This document shows, in pieces, positions 24,320 to 30,101 of a DNA stretch of 39,122 nucleotides. Every line of letters starts with the position of its first letter. Positions within the stretch are counted from its first letter, which is position 1. The DNA is from Planctomycetota bacterium (lineage in GTDB: Bacteria > Planctomycetota > Planctomycetia > Isosphaerales > Isosphaeraceae): contig JAJYDH010000002.1 in assembly GCA_021777685.1 (NCBI GenBank), positions 1-39,122 of the forward strand, given 5' to 3'. The translations under genes were made by a program, and so were the position numbers. Below the pieces are notes generated by a model, which saw nothing but the letters and a program-made list of their open reading frames with translations, searched no databases and was not told where the DNA came from.

Positions 24320-24391
24320 GCGTCCCCGGCCGATCGGCCGAGGCGCCGGCATTCCGGACCGGACGGGCGGGTTCAACCCGCGCGGGACGCA
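24320..24391 (+). tRNA. tRNA-Gly (TCC), divergent
   Basis: Acceptor GCGTCCC/GGGACGC, D-stem GCC/GGC, anticodon stem with 4 bp plus a C-A mismatch at 31-39, loop ATTCCGG (U33). The T-stem has one G-G mismatch around loop TTCAACC; A73. It sits 12 bases after tRNA-Ser and 1 base before tRNA-Gln. The mismatches make it easy for scanners to miss. Confidence 0.65.
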
Positions 24392-24392
24392 C

Positions 24393-24463
24393 TCGGGGAT
24401 CGGCCAACGGCAGGCCGCCCGGCCTTGGACCGGGCGATGGAGGTTCAAATCCTCCTCCCCGAA
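24393..24463 (+). tRNA. tRNA-Gln (TTG)
   Basis: Acceptor TCGGGGA/TCCCCGA, D-stem GGCC/GGCC, anticodon stem CCCGG/CCGGG with loop CCTTGGA (C33), T-arm GGAGG-TTCAAAT-CCTCC, A73. Confidence 0.85.
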
Positions 24464-24507
24464 CCTGATGATGTCCAGACGTGTCAAAACCGACGAAGCG
24501 ACGATGA

Positions 24508-24582
24508 TCCGGGGCGGTTGCTGCTGGTAGTGACGCCGCGCTCTGAACGCGGAGGCCGCTGGTTCGATTCCAGCCCCCGGAA
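24508..24582 (+). tRNA. tRNA-Gln (CTG)
   Basis: Acceptor TCCGGGG/CCCCGGA, anticodon stem CCGCG/CGCGG with loop CTCTGAA (U33), T-arm GCTGG-TTCGATT-CCAGC, A73. Its sequence is not close to the other glutamine tRNA in the array, so it is not a recent duplicate. Confidence 0.88.
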
Positions 24583-24609
24583 CTCGCGAAGGACCGATCG
24601 GAATGACCC

Positions 24610-24683
24610 GTCCGGGTACGCCAACCGGCCGAGCGGCCCGGCTTAAAACCGGGTGCCTGTGGGTTCGAATCCCACCCCGGGCA
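24610..24683 (+). tRNA. tRNA-Leu (TAA) with class I variable region
   Basis: Acceptor GTCCGGG/CCCGGGC, anticodon stem CCCGG/CCGGG with loop CTTAAAA (U33), variable region of only 5 bases (TGCCT), T-arm GTGGG-TTCGAAT-CCCAC, A73. Bacterial leucine tRNAs normally have a long variable arm. Confidence 0.82.
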
Positions 24684-24712
24684 GTCTCGACGGCGCGGTT
24701 CGAAGCATGCCT

Positions 24713-24786
24713 GGCTCGGTAGGCAACCGGCAGACCACTCTCGTCCAGACCGAGAGATGCTGAGGGTTCGAATCCCTCCTGAGCCA
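24713..24786 (+). tRNA. tRNA-Leu (CAG) with class I variable region
   Basis: Acceptor GGCTCGG/CTGAGCC, a 6-bp anticodon stem CTCTCG/CGAGAG with loop TCCAGAC (C33), 5-base variable region ATGCT, T-arm GAGGG-TTCGAAT-CCCTC, A73. The D-stem is reduced to about 2 bp. Confidence 0.72.
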
Positions 24787-24799
24787 CTCGGGTCGACAC

Positions 24800-24874
24800 G
24801 CCCTCGCGGAGCAGCCCGGAGTGCTCGCCACCCCGTCAAGGTGGAGGCCGTGGGTTCAAATCCCACCGGGGGCG
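24800..24874 (+). tRNA. tRNA-Asp (GTC)
   Basis: Acceptor GCCCTCG/CGGGGGC, D-stem GAGC/GCTC, anticodon stem CCACC/GGTGG with loop CCGTCAA (C33), T-arm GTGGG-TTCAAAT-CCCAC, G73 as expected for aspartate. Confidence 0.87.
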
Positions 24875-24894
24875 CTGGATGGAAGATGGACCAC

Positions 24895-24976
24895 GCGTCG
24901 GCCGGGCATGGGCGAGCCCCGGTGTCTGTAGCACACCCGCCTTCGGGCTCTGGCGGTTCGACTCCGTCCCGACGCA
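24895..24976 (+). tRNA. tRNA-Tyr (GTA)
   Basis: Acceptor GCGTCGG/CCGACGC, D-stem GGGC/GCCC, anticodon stem GGTGT/ACACC with loop CTGTAGC (U33), a 14-base variable arm with a GCC-TTCG-GGC hairpin, A73. Class II tyrosine tRNA is normal for bacteria. Confidence 0.9.
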
Positions 24977-24998
24977 TCTTCGATCGCGAGGGCTCATC

Positions 24999-25066
24999 CC
25001 CAGGCGAGCAGGCGCCCCGCCGGCCCTCATGAGGTCGGCTTTCCGGTTCGAGTCCGGGGCCTGGGA
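24999..25066 (+). tRNA. tRNA (CAT), short D-arm, Met or Ile2
   Basis: Only 68 nt. Acceptor CCCAGGC/GCCTGGG, anticodon stem CGGCC/GGTCG with loop CTCATGA (U33), T-stem with one G-U, A73. The D-arm is shrunk to 13 bases with a weak stem. CAT could be elongator Met or, if lysidine-modified, Ile. It may be degenerate. Confidence 0.6.
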
Positions 25067-25069
25067 CTT

Positions 25070-25137
25070 CGCGGGCGGGCCGGCGCCCGGCCGAGTTTCA
25101 TACGCTCGGCGGATGGGGTCGACTCCCATGCCCGCAA
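25070..25137 (+). tRNA. tRNA (CAT), short D-arm, C1-A72 mismatch
   Basis: Only 68 nt. Acceptor CGCGGGC/GCCCGCA leaves C1-A72 unpaired, the hallmark of bacterial initiator tRNA, but the three G-C pairs of initiator anticodon stems are absent (stem CGAGT/GCTCG). Anticodon loop TTCATAC; D-arm 13 bases with GCC/GGC; T-loop GTCGACT lacks T54. Confidence 0.58.
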
Positions 25138-25150
25138 TTCCTCCATCGTC

Positions 25151-25224
25151 GGCCGGGTAGGCAAACAGGCAAAGCCGCCAATCTGAGGGGTTGGTGCGTA
25201 TGGGTTCGATTCCCATCCCGGCCA
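25151..25224 (+). tRNA. tRNA-Leu (GAG) with class I variable region
   Basis: Acceptor GGCCGGG/CCCGGCC, D-stem GGC/GCC, anticodon stem CCAAT/GTTGG with loop CTGAGGG (U33), 5-base variable region TGCGT, T-arm ATGGG-TTCGATT-CCCAT, A73. The D-loop is similar to the other two leucine tRNAs of the array. Confidence 0.83.
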
Positions 25225-25236
25225 CTCATCAAGGAA

Positions 25237-25307
25237 CGTCCCCTGGTCCAACGGCAAGGCGCCCGGCTTACATCCGGGAGACGGGGGTTCGATTCCCTCG
25301 GGGATGA
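25237..25307 (+). tRNA. tRNA-Val (TAC), second copy
   Basis: Acceptor CGTCCCC/GGGGATG with one G-U pair, anticodon stem CCCGG/CCGGG with loop CTTACAT (U33), T-stem with one G-U, A73. It shares only the anticodon with the first Val gene. Confidence 0.85.
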
Positions 25308-25326
25308 CTCTCGGTCTCGCGTCGAC

Positions 25327-25398
25327 GGGCGGCTCGTCTCAACGGGAAGACACCCGGCCTGCAACCGGGAGATCGGGGTTCGACTCCCCGGCCGTCCA
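25327..25398 (+). tRNA. tRNA-Ala (TGC)
   Basis: Acceptor GGGCGGC/GCCGTCC, D-stem GTCT/AGAC, anticodon stem CCCGG/CCGGG with loop CCTGCAA (C33), T-arm CGGGG-TTCGACT-CCCCG, A73. Position 3-70 reads G-U, the alanine identity pair, although the strand bias is normal. Confidence 0.87.
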
Positions 25399-25415
25399 CT
25401 CCCGGATGTTGGAAC

Positions 25416-25505
25416 GGAAGGCGGCCGGATACGGCTCGCCGGGCCTCACTGCTAACGAGTGCGCCCCCTCCGGGGGGCATGAGGGTTCGAATCCCTCGCC
25501 TTCCG
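25416..25505 (+). tRNA. tRNA-Ser (GCT)
   Basis: 90 nt. Acceptor GGAAGGC/GCCTTCC, D-stem CCGG/CCGG, canonical loop CTGCTAA but a weak anticodon stem (about 3 bp, with mismatches at 27-43 and 31-39), a long variable arm GCCCCC...GGGGGC, T-arm GAGGG-TTCGAAT-CCCTC, G73. Confidence 0.8.
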
Positions 25506-25533
25506 CTGTCACGGGCGATCGAAAGGGGGACAC

Positions 25534-25986
25534 GTGCGGTCGGACATGGACAAGGTGCTGGTGGAACGCCCGCGAGGCGGGGCCGGATATGCCGGCAAGG
25601 GGTATCGCAAGGAGCTGCAACGCACCCCTCCCGAGGAGTGGCGGGGCCGCGAGGGGATGAAGGCCCGCTGGCGAGGCGGCTCGAAGCACTTCAGCGACCA
25701 CCTCGGCCCGCTCAGCCGGTTCTTGCTCTCAAACGTCGGCCGGCCGTGGGACCTCGTCTACTCGGAGATCTGCGAGGGGACGCGCCGGGGGTTCCCGGTC
25801 CGCGAGCACTTCCTGGTCCACGTGTTCCAGTTCGTCGAGAGGAGCGCGATCCTCGTCGACGGCGTCCCCTGCCACGGCCGGGGCAACGCCTACGGGACAC
25901 CGCTGTCGAATTACGGCGGGCGATCTCTCTACATCTGCCCCAGGACCGGGCTCCTCAGGAGGGTCCCGGTGCGGGATCGGCGATAG
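25534..25986 (+). CDS. Basic 150-aa orphan protein inside the tRNA array
   Basis: GTG start with AAAGGGGGA upstream (25522-25530) and a full-length frame ending 17 bases before the next tRNA. The protein is basic: an N-terminal MDKVLVERPRGG, then GYRKELQRTPPEEW and a middle block HFSDHLGPLSRFLLSNVGRPWDLVYSEICE. HFLVHVFQFV and a final CHGRG / LYICPRTGLLRRVPV segment with two Cys follow. I recall similar VGRPWDxVYSEIC blocks in planctomycete hypothetical proteins but know no function. There is no HNH or GIY-YIG motif. The position suggests cotranscription with the tRNAs and possibly a role in RNA binding or in the array's biology, which is inference. Confidence 0.72.
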   Translation: MRSDMDKVLVERPRGGAGYAGKGYRKELQRTPPEEWRGREGMKARWRGGSKHFSDHLGPLSRFLLSNVGRPWDLVYSEICEGTRRGFPVREHFLVHVFQFVERSAILVDGVPCHGRGNAYGTPLSNYGGRSLYICPRTGLLRRVPVRDRR

Positions 25987-26002
25987 CGACGATTTGAAAC
26001 GA

Positions 26003-26086
26003 GAAAGGGCCACCCGATCGGAGTCGGGACCCGCTTGGAAGGCGGGCGAGCGATGAGCCTTGCGGGTTCGACTCCCGCCCCTTCCA
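26003..26086 (+). tRNA. tRNA-Ser (GGA)
   Basis: Acceptor GAAAGGG/CCCTTCC with one A-C mismatch at 2-71, anticodon stem CCCGC/GCGGG with loop TTGGAAG (U33), a long variable arm, T-arm GCGGG-TTCGACT-CCCGC. The discriminator is A, while the other two serine tRNAs have G. Confidence 0.83.
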
Positions 26087-26120
26087 CTCCGAGGCCGCGC
26101 GTCGCGGCCTCGGTTTCGAC

Positions 26121-26193
26121 GGTGCCCGTGGTGTAACGGCAGCACGCGAGATTGTGGATCTCGCGGCGGTGGGTTCGACTCCCCCCGGGCACC
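26121..26193 (+). tRNA. tRNA-His (GTG)
   Basis: Eight-base acceptor including G-1 paired with C73 (GGTGCCCG/CGGGCACC), the histidine identity feature. D-stem GTG/CAC, anticodon stem CGAGA/TCTCG with loop TTGTGGA (U33). The T-stem has one T-C mismatch. Confidence 0.9.
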
Positions 26194-26263
26194 CTCTCCC
26201 GATTCCGCCGACAACGACGGGCCGGCGGGCCGCCGCCGTCGAGGCCACCAGCCGACAGTTCAC

Positions 26264-26333
26264 AGGGGCGTCCTCCTGGGAGAGGACTCCGTCTCCAAAG
26301 CGGATGGACCGGGTTCAAATCCTGGCGCCCCTG
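26264..26333 (+). tRNA. tRNA-Trp (CCA)
   Basis: Acceptor AGGGGCG/CGCCCCT, anticodon stem TCCGT/GCGGA with loop CTCCAAA (U33), T-stem with one G-U, G73 as expected for tryptophan. The linker between acceptor and D-stem is shortened to about one base. Confidence 0.85.
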
Positions 26334-26353
26334 CTCTCTTCGATCGCTCGTAA

Positions 26354-26425
26354 GCCCTCGGGGTGTGACGGATGGCATGCGACGCTTCGAACGTCGCGGA
26401 CCGGGTTCGATTCCTGGCGAGGGTA
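26354..26425 (+). tRNA. tRNA-Arg (TCG)
   Basis: Acceptor GCCCTCG/CGAGGGT with G1-U72, D-stem GTGT/GCAT, anticodon stem CGACG/CGTCG with loop CTTCGAA (U33), T-stem with one G-U, A73. It is clearly paralogous to the next tRNA. Confidence 0.88.
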
Positions 26426-26430
26426 TTGAA

Positions 26431-26502
26431 GTCCTCGGAGTGTGGCGGATGGCACGCGACCCCGCGAAGGTCGAAGGCCGGGTTCGACTCCCGGCGAGGG
26501 CA
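26431..26502 (+). tRNA. tRNA-Arg (GCG)
   Basis: Acceptor GTCCTCG/CGAGGGC, D-stem GTGT/GCAC, anticodon stem CGACC/GGTCG with loop CCGCGAA (C33), T-arm CCGGG-TTCGACT-CCCGG, A73. A GCG anticodon for arginine is unusual; bacteria normally read CGC with ACG. It begins 5 bases after its paralogue and ends the array. Confidence 0.85.
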
Positions 26503-26564
26503 TCGATCGAGGAACGACGACGGGGCCGGGCCCGGCTCCGGCGGATCGCCCCGGAGGGCCGCGA

Positions 26565-27344
26565 TCAGGATCGGGCCGCCTTCCCGAGCAGGAGCCGTCC
26601 GGCCAGACGGTCGTAGACGGCGTCGGGCAGGAGCCGGACCAGGCCGAGCAGGCCGGCCATCCGCCGGGGGAAGTCGACGCGGGTCTTCCGCCGGGCGATC
26701 CCTTGGAGGATGATCCGGGCGGCGGGCTCGACGTCCATCAGGAGCGGCTGGAAGTTCGACTGCCGCTCGGTCATCGGCGTCCGGACGTAACCCGGGTGGA
26801 CGGCGGTGACGGCGATCCCCAGCCGCCTCAGCTCGGGCCGGAGCCCTTCCAGGAGCGCCGACAGCCCGGCCTTGGTCGCGCAGTAGCCCGCCGAGCCGGG
26901 AAGCCCCCGATAGGCGGCCAGGCTGCTGATCCCGACGACGTGCCCGCGACGGGCCCGGATCATGCCGGGCAGGACGGCCTCGATCGCGTGGCCGGCCCCG
27001 ATCAGGTTGACGCGGACCATCCGCTCGAACGCCTCGCCGGAGAATTGACGGGCGGCCGTGCCGATCCCAACCCCCGCGTTGGCCACGAGCAGGTCGACGG
27101 GCCCAAGCTCCCGGGCGATCGACCCGAAGGCCGCGAGCGTCGCCTCGCGGTCCCCCGCGTCGGCGACGGCGACGCAGGCCGTGCCCCCCGAGGCCCGGAT
27201 TGTCCCGGCCACGGCCTCCAGCTCATCCCGCCGACGCGCGGTCAGGCCGACCTTCAGCCCCGCCGAGGCGAGTTGCCGGGCCATCTCCGCCCCGAGGCCG
27301 CTCGATGCGCCCGTCACGACCGCGACTTCCGCCCTGATCCGCAT
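26565..27344 (-). CDS. Short-chain dehydrogenase/reductase
   Basis: A 259-aa classical SDR with the cofactor motif VVTGASSGLGAEMA (Gly-rich loop at 12-19), LTARRRDEL suggesting NADP preference, LVANAGVG, and the catalytic Ser141-Tyr154-Lys158 in GISSLAAYRGLPGSAGYCATKAG. Then comes VHPGYVRTPMTERQSNF, as in SDRs that lead into a C-terminal membrane-proximal region. The tail (DFPRRMAGLLGLVRLLPDAVYDRLAGRLLLG) resembles that of DltE/short-chain reductase relatives. Substrate is unknown. The start at 27344 fits the family; the open frame upstream to 28193 is a shadow of the facing gene. Confidence 0.88.
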   Translation of the reverse strand: MRIRAEVAVVTGASSGLGAEMARQLASAGLKVGLTARRRDELEAVAGTIRASGGTACVAVADAGDREATLAAFGSIARELGPVDLLVANAGVGIGTAARQFSGEAFERMVRVNLIGAGHAIEAVLPGMIRARRGHVVGISSLAAYRGLPGSAGYCATKAGLSALLEGLRPELRRLGIAVTAVHPGYVRTPMTERQSNFQPLLMDVEPAARIILQGIARRKTRVDFPRRMAGLLGLVRLLPDAVYDRLAGRLLLGKAARS

Positions 27345-27474
27345 GAAAACCCATCCCGATCCGAGGAATCGCCCGAGTCGACTGATCCCGGGCCATCCGG
27401 GCGGCCGATACCGATCCAAACTGGAATGTCGGCGTCGACAATCATGGCGGGACGGCCACTCCGGGGACAAGTCC

Positions 27475-28311
27475 ATGAGGCGGATCGTCGAGGAGATCGC
27501 GAACCGACGTGCCGGCGCCCGGCGAGGCCGCTCGCTGATGGTCGCCCCGCTCCTCGCGCTGGCGATCGCCGACCGCGCCCCCGGCGGCGAAGGCGACGGG
27601 CCGGAACTGGCCCCGCCCGCCGAGATGCCTCCCATCGTCTCCCGGCCGGCCACGCGATCGGCCGTGCCCCCGACCACGTTGAATGCCACCGGACAGCGGG
27701 CCGTCCTGGCGGTCCCGGGCGGGATGGCCATTCCTGGCCGGCCCTCCTCCCCTCCGGCAACGCCGGCCGAGCCCCTCGACCCGGGCGGCGAGCTGTCGCT
27801 CGACGCCCCGATCGAGATGCGGCCCGCTCCCTCACCATCGCGCGTCCCTTCCTCGACGGCCCCGGGACGCTCGCCCCGGCCGCTGGTCCTCGAATCCACG
27901 CCGATGGGCGACGACCCCCTGCCCGACGAGCCCTCGACGAAACGCCCCTCGACGACCAGGCCCCAGCCCATCCCCGCGCCCGTCCGGCGCCCCCGGCTGT
28001 TCGGCCCCCGTCCGGTCCCGATGAGATCCGCCCCGCCCGCCGCCGCCAGGCCCGGCTCGACCAATCGATCGGACGACGAGAACCTTCGCGACGACCCCGC
28101 CGCCGAGTCCGCCCTCAAGCGCCGGGTCGAGCGGCAGGCCCGCGAGGCGCTCGGCGACCGCGTCCGGTCGGTCGAGGTCCGGGTTGTCGGCAAGGATGTC
28201 GTGATCCTCGCCCGGGGGGTCCGGTTCTACCAGCGGCGAGGGGTCCGCAAGTCGCTCGAAACCCTCCCCTCCCTCTCCGGGCTCCGCTCGGTGATCGAGG
28301 TCGCCGACTGA
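27475..28311 (+). CDS. Pro-rich protein with C-terminal BON-like domain
   Basis: A 278-aa protein. After a basic start comes a hydrophobic stretch (LMVAPLLALAIADRAP, about residues 21-36), probably a signal peptide or anchor. A long Pro/Arg/Ser-rich disordered region (about 40-205) with PxPxP segments follows. The C-terminal 70 residues (ESALKRRVERQAREALGDRVRSVEVRVVGKDVVILARGVRFYQRRGVRKSLETLP) look like a BON-type alpha/beta fold, usually found in periplasmic or surface proteins that bind membranes or phospholipid. The N-terminal half lacks recognisable motifs. It is divergent from the SDR gene, with 130 bases between the starts. Confidence 0.65.
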   Translation: MRRIVEEIANRRAGARRGRSLMVAPLLALAIADRAPGGEGDGPELAPPAEMPPIVSRPATRSAVPPTTLNATGQRAVLAVPGGMAIPGRPSSPPATPAEPLDPGGELSLDAPIEMRPAPSPSRVPSSTAPGRSPRPLVLESTPMGDDPLPDEPSTKRPSTTRPQPIPAPVRRPRLFGPRPVPMRSAPPAAARPGSTNRSDDENLRDDPAAESALKRRVERQAREALGDRVRSVEVRVVGKDVVILARGVRFYQRRGVRKSLETLPSLSGLRSVIEVAD

Positions 28312-28334
28312 AGGCGGTCGAGATGGACGCGATG

Positions 28335-29543
28335 CTATCGGGTCGATTTCCAGACCTCGCGCGACCAGGCGTCGCGGATCCGCACATGCCGCCGCAGCTC
28401 GTCCAGCGGGTAGTGATGCCCCCGCCATCGGACTCCGTCCCTCAGCAGTGTGAGGGCGACCGATCTCACGAGCGAGACCAGCACCGCGACCGCCGCGAAC
28501 GGCAGGATTAACGCGTAATACCAGCCGATCCGGCTGTGACTCGACGCCGCCGCGAGGATGATCGCGACGGCGGCGATCCCGGCGACGCAGGTCGACCGGG
28601 CCCACCAGGGGCCGACGAACAGGCCGACGTAGGGCATTATCCCCACCGTCAGGAGCCCCAGGATGACAACGGCGGTCCGATCGAGCCGGTAGCCGAGCGC
28701 CGCGAAGAAGTTCTTCTCGAGCCCCCGGACCATCCCGCCCAGGCCGACCTGCCAGCGGACCGAGACCGCGTCTCGCCCCATAAGGAATCGCATCCGGTAG
28801 CCGGCGAACTTCATCGCCTGCGCCAGCCTCATGTCGTCGTCGACCGAGAGCCGGAGGTGGTGAAACCCGCCGATCGATCGGAATGCCCCGGCCCGGACCA
28901 GGTTGAAGGCGCCGATGCCGGCGTGGGCCTTGCTCCGGGGGTCGCCCAGCCGGCCGACCGGGGCATTCATCGCGAAAAGCGGACCGAAGATGCTGAGGAA
29001 GGCCCGCTCTCCGACCGACTCGGTGGGGACTTCCGGGGCGACGGTGACGAGGTCGGCCCCCTCGGCCTCCGCGAAGGCGACCGCCTTCCTCAAGGCTCCC
29101 GGGCGCAGGACGACGTCGGCGTCGGTGAACAGGACCCACTCGGCGCGGGTCGCCCCGGCGGCGACGTGGAGCGCGTGCGTCTTGCCGAGCCAGCCGGCCG
29201 GCAGCTCGCGGACGTGGACGACCCGGAGCCGGTCGTCCTCCCGGGCGATCGCGTCCAGGATCGCGCCGGTGGCGTCCGTCGACCGGTCGTCGACGGCGAT
29301 CACTTCCGACCTCGGGTAGCCCTGCGCGAGCATCGACCGGGCGGCGGCCTCCACGCCGCCGGCCTCGTCCCTCGCCGCGAAGGCGACGGCCAGGGTCGGC
29401 CAGCCGCGATCCGGCCGGTCATCCGGGAGGTCCGCCAGGAACAGGACCTTGTCCCGATGGCGGATCAGATGGGCCAGGTGGACCAGCCAGATCAGAGATC
29501 CGAGGACGCCTAGAAATGAGATTGCGAGCATCGCTGTGATCAT
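28335..29543 (-). CDS. Membrane GT2 glycosyltransferase, HpnB-like
   Basis: About 402 aa. An N-terminal membrane helix (ITAMLAISFLGVLGSLIWLVHLAHLI) is followed by a GT-A catalytic domain: VAFAARDEAGGVEAAARSML, AVDDRSTDATGAIL, the metal-binding FTDADVV, LSVDDDMRLAQAMK and the acceptor-side VRWQVGLGGMVRGLEKNFF. Three or four membrane helices close the protein. The layout fits hopene-associated HpnB-like and related glycosyltransferases, but no hopanoid genes are nearby, so the acceptor is unknown. A TTG at 29561 would overlap the upstream stop (TTGA, 29558-29561). I chose the in-frame ATG at 29543 with low certainty. Confidence 0.8.
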   Translation of the reverse strand: MITAMLAISFLGVLGSLIWLVHLAHLIRHRDKVLFLADLPDDRPDRGWPTLAVAFAARDEAGGVEAAARSMLAQGYPRSEVIAVDDRSTDATGAILDAIAREDDRLRVVHVRELPAGWLGKTHALHVAAGATRAEWVLFTDADVVLRPGALRKAVAFAEAEGADLVTVAPEVPTESVGERAFLSIFGPLFAMNAPVGRLGDPRSKAHAGIGAFNLVRAGAFRSIGGFHHLRLSVDDDMRLAQAMKFAGYRMRFLMGRDAVSVRWQVGLGGMVRGLEKNFFAALGYRLDRTAVVILGLLTVGIMPYVGLFVGPWWARSTCVAGIAAVAIILAAASSHSRIGWYYALILPFAAVAVLVSLVRSVALTLLRDGVRWRGHHYPLDELRRHVRIRDAWSREVWKSTR

Positions 29544-29557
29544 GGGGCGACCGGCCC

Positions 29558-29971
29558 TCAACCTACGACCGAGACGGTGATCCTGCGCCGGTGGGGGTCG
29601 GTCCGGTGTTCCCAGAGGTAGACGCCCTGCCAGGTCCCCAGGTCCAGCTCGGAGCCTTCGATGGGGATCGACAGCGACGTGGCGGTGAGGACCGAGCGGA
29701 CGTGCGCGGGCATGTCGTCGGGGCCTTCGGCGGTGTGGCGGAAGGCCGGGTCGCCGTCGGGGACGAGCCGGGCGAAGTACCGTTCGAGGTCCGACCGGAC
29801 GCTCGGGTCGGCGTTCTCGCAGACGATCAGCGAGGCGCTCGTGTGATGGACGAAGACCGAACAGAGCCCCCGCCCGATCCCCGAGTCGCGGACCGCGCGG
29901 GCGACCTGTCCGGTGATCTCCGAGGTCCCTCGCCCCCTGGTGCCGACGGTGAAGCTTTCCTGATGGAACAC
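29558..29971 (-). CDS. YjbQ/UPF0047 family protein
   Basis: A 137-aa protein matching the YjbQ family, compact beta-rich proteins with a conserved His-containing site, some reported to have weak thiamine-phosphate synthase activity. Signature blocks are GLCSVFVHHTSASLIVCENADPSVRSDLERYFARLVPDG, the conserved HTAEGPDDMPAHVRSVLTATSLSIPIEGSELDLGTWQGVYLWEHR, and the terminal RRITVSVVG. The GTG at 29971 is preferred because GAGGAGG lies 6 bases upstream and it gives the family length; a longer ATG frame to 30037 has no support. Its stop overlaps the possible TTG start of the glycosyltransferase gene, suggesting an operon. Confidence 0.88.
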   Translation of the reverse strand: MFHQESFTVGTRGRGTSEITGQVARAVRDSGIGRGLCSVFVHHTSASLIVCENADPSVRSDLERYFARLVPDGDPAFRHTAEGPDDMPAHVRSVLTATSLSIPIEGSELDLGTWQGVYLWEHRTDPHRRRITVSVVG

Positions 29972-30101
29972 GCGAGCCTCCTCGAAGTTCGACGACGATC
30001 GGACGGCGCCCCTCGGCCTCCCATCATCGCCGATCATCGCGGGTCCGGCGAGCCCCGACGGGACGGGGACCCGTGGGCGAGCCGCCCGTCGAGGCGGAAC
30101 C

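Noticed and set aside
24610..24683. Stop-codon suppressor tRNA
   Set aside because: The anticodon is TAA, which reads UUA (Leu). None of the 24 tRNAs has CTA, TTA or TCA, so there is no sign of recoding.
25534..25986. Homing endonuclease or integrase driving the tRNA array
   Set aside because: No HNH, GIY-YIG, LAGLIDADG or tyrosine-recombinase residues can be placed; only a basic composition is seen.
24129..26502. CRISPR array
   Set aside because: GGTTCGA recurs about every 75-100 bases and could look like a repeat, but each copy is a tRNA T-loop with different flanks, and there are no identical repeats of 25-40 bases or cas genes.
21690..26530. Many 60-270 aa open frames on both strands across the tRNA array
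   Set aside because: They translate tRNA T-loops and stems (recurring GFDSP or GIEPTR-like words) and coincide with well-folded tRNAs. Only 22257-23999 and 25534-25986 have start signals and protein-like sequence.
26565..28193. SDR gene as a 542-aa fusion protein
   Set aside because: The extra N-terminal half is antisense to the Pro-rich/BON-like gene and has no motif; the SDR fold begins at 27344.
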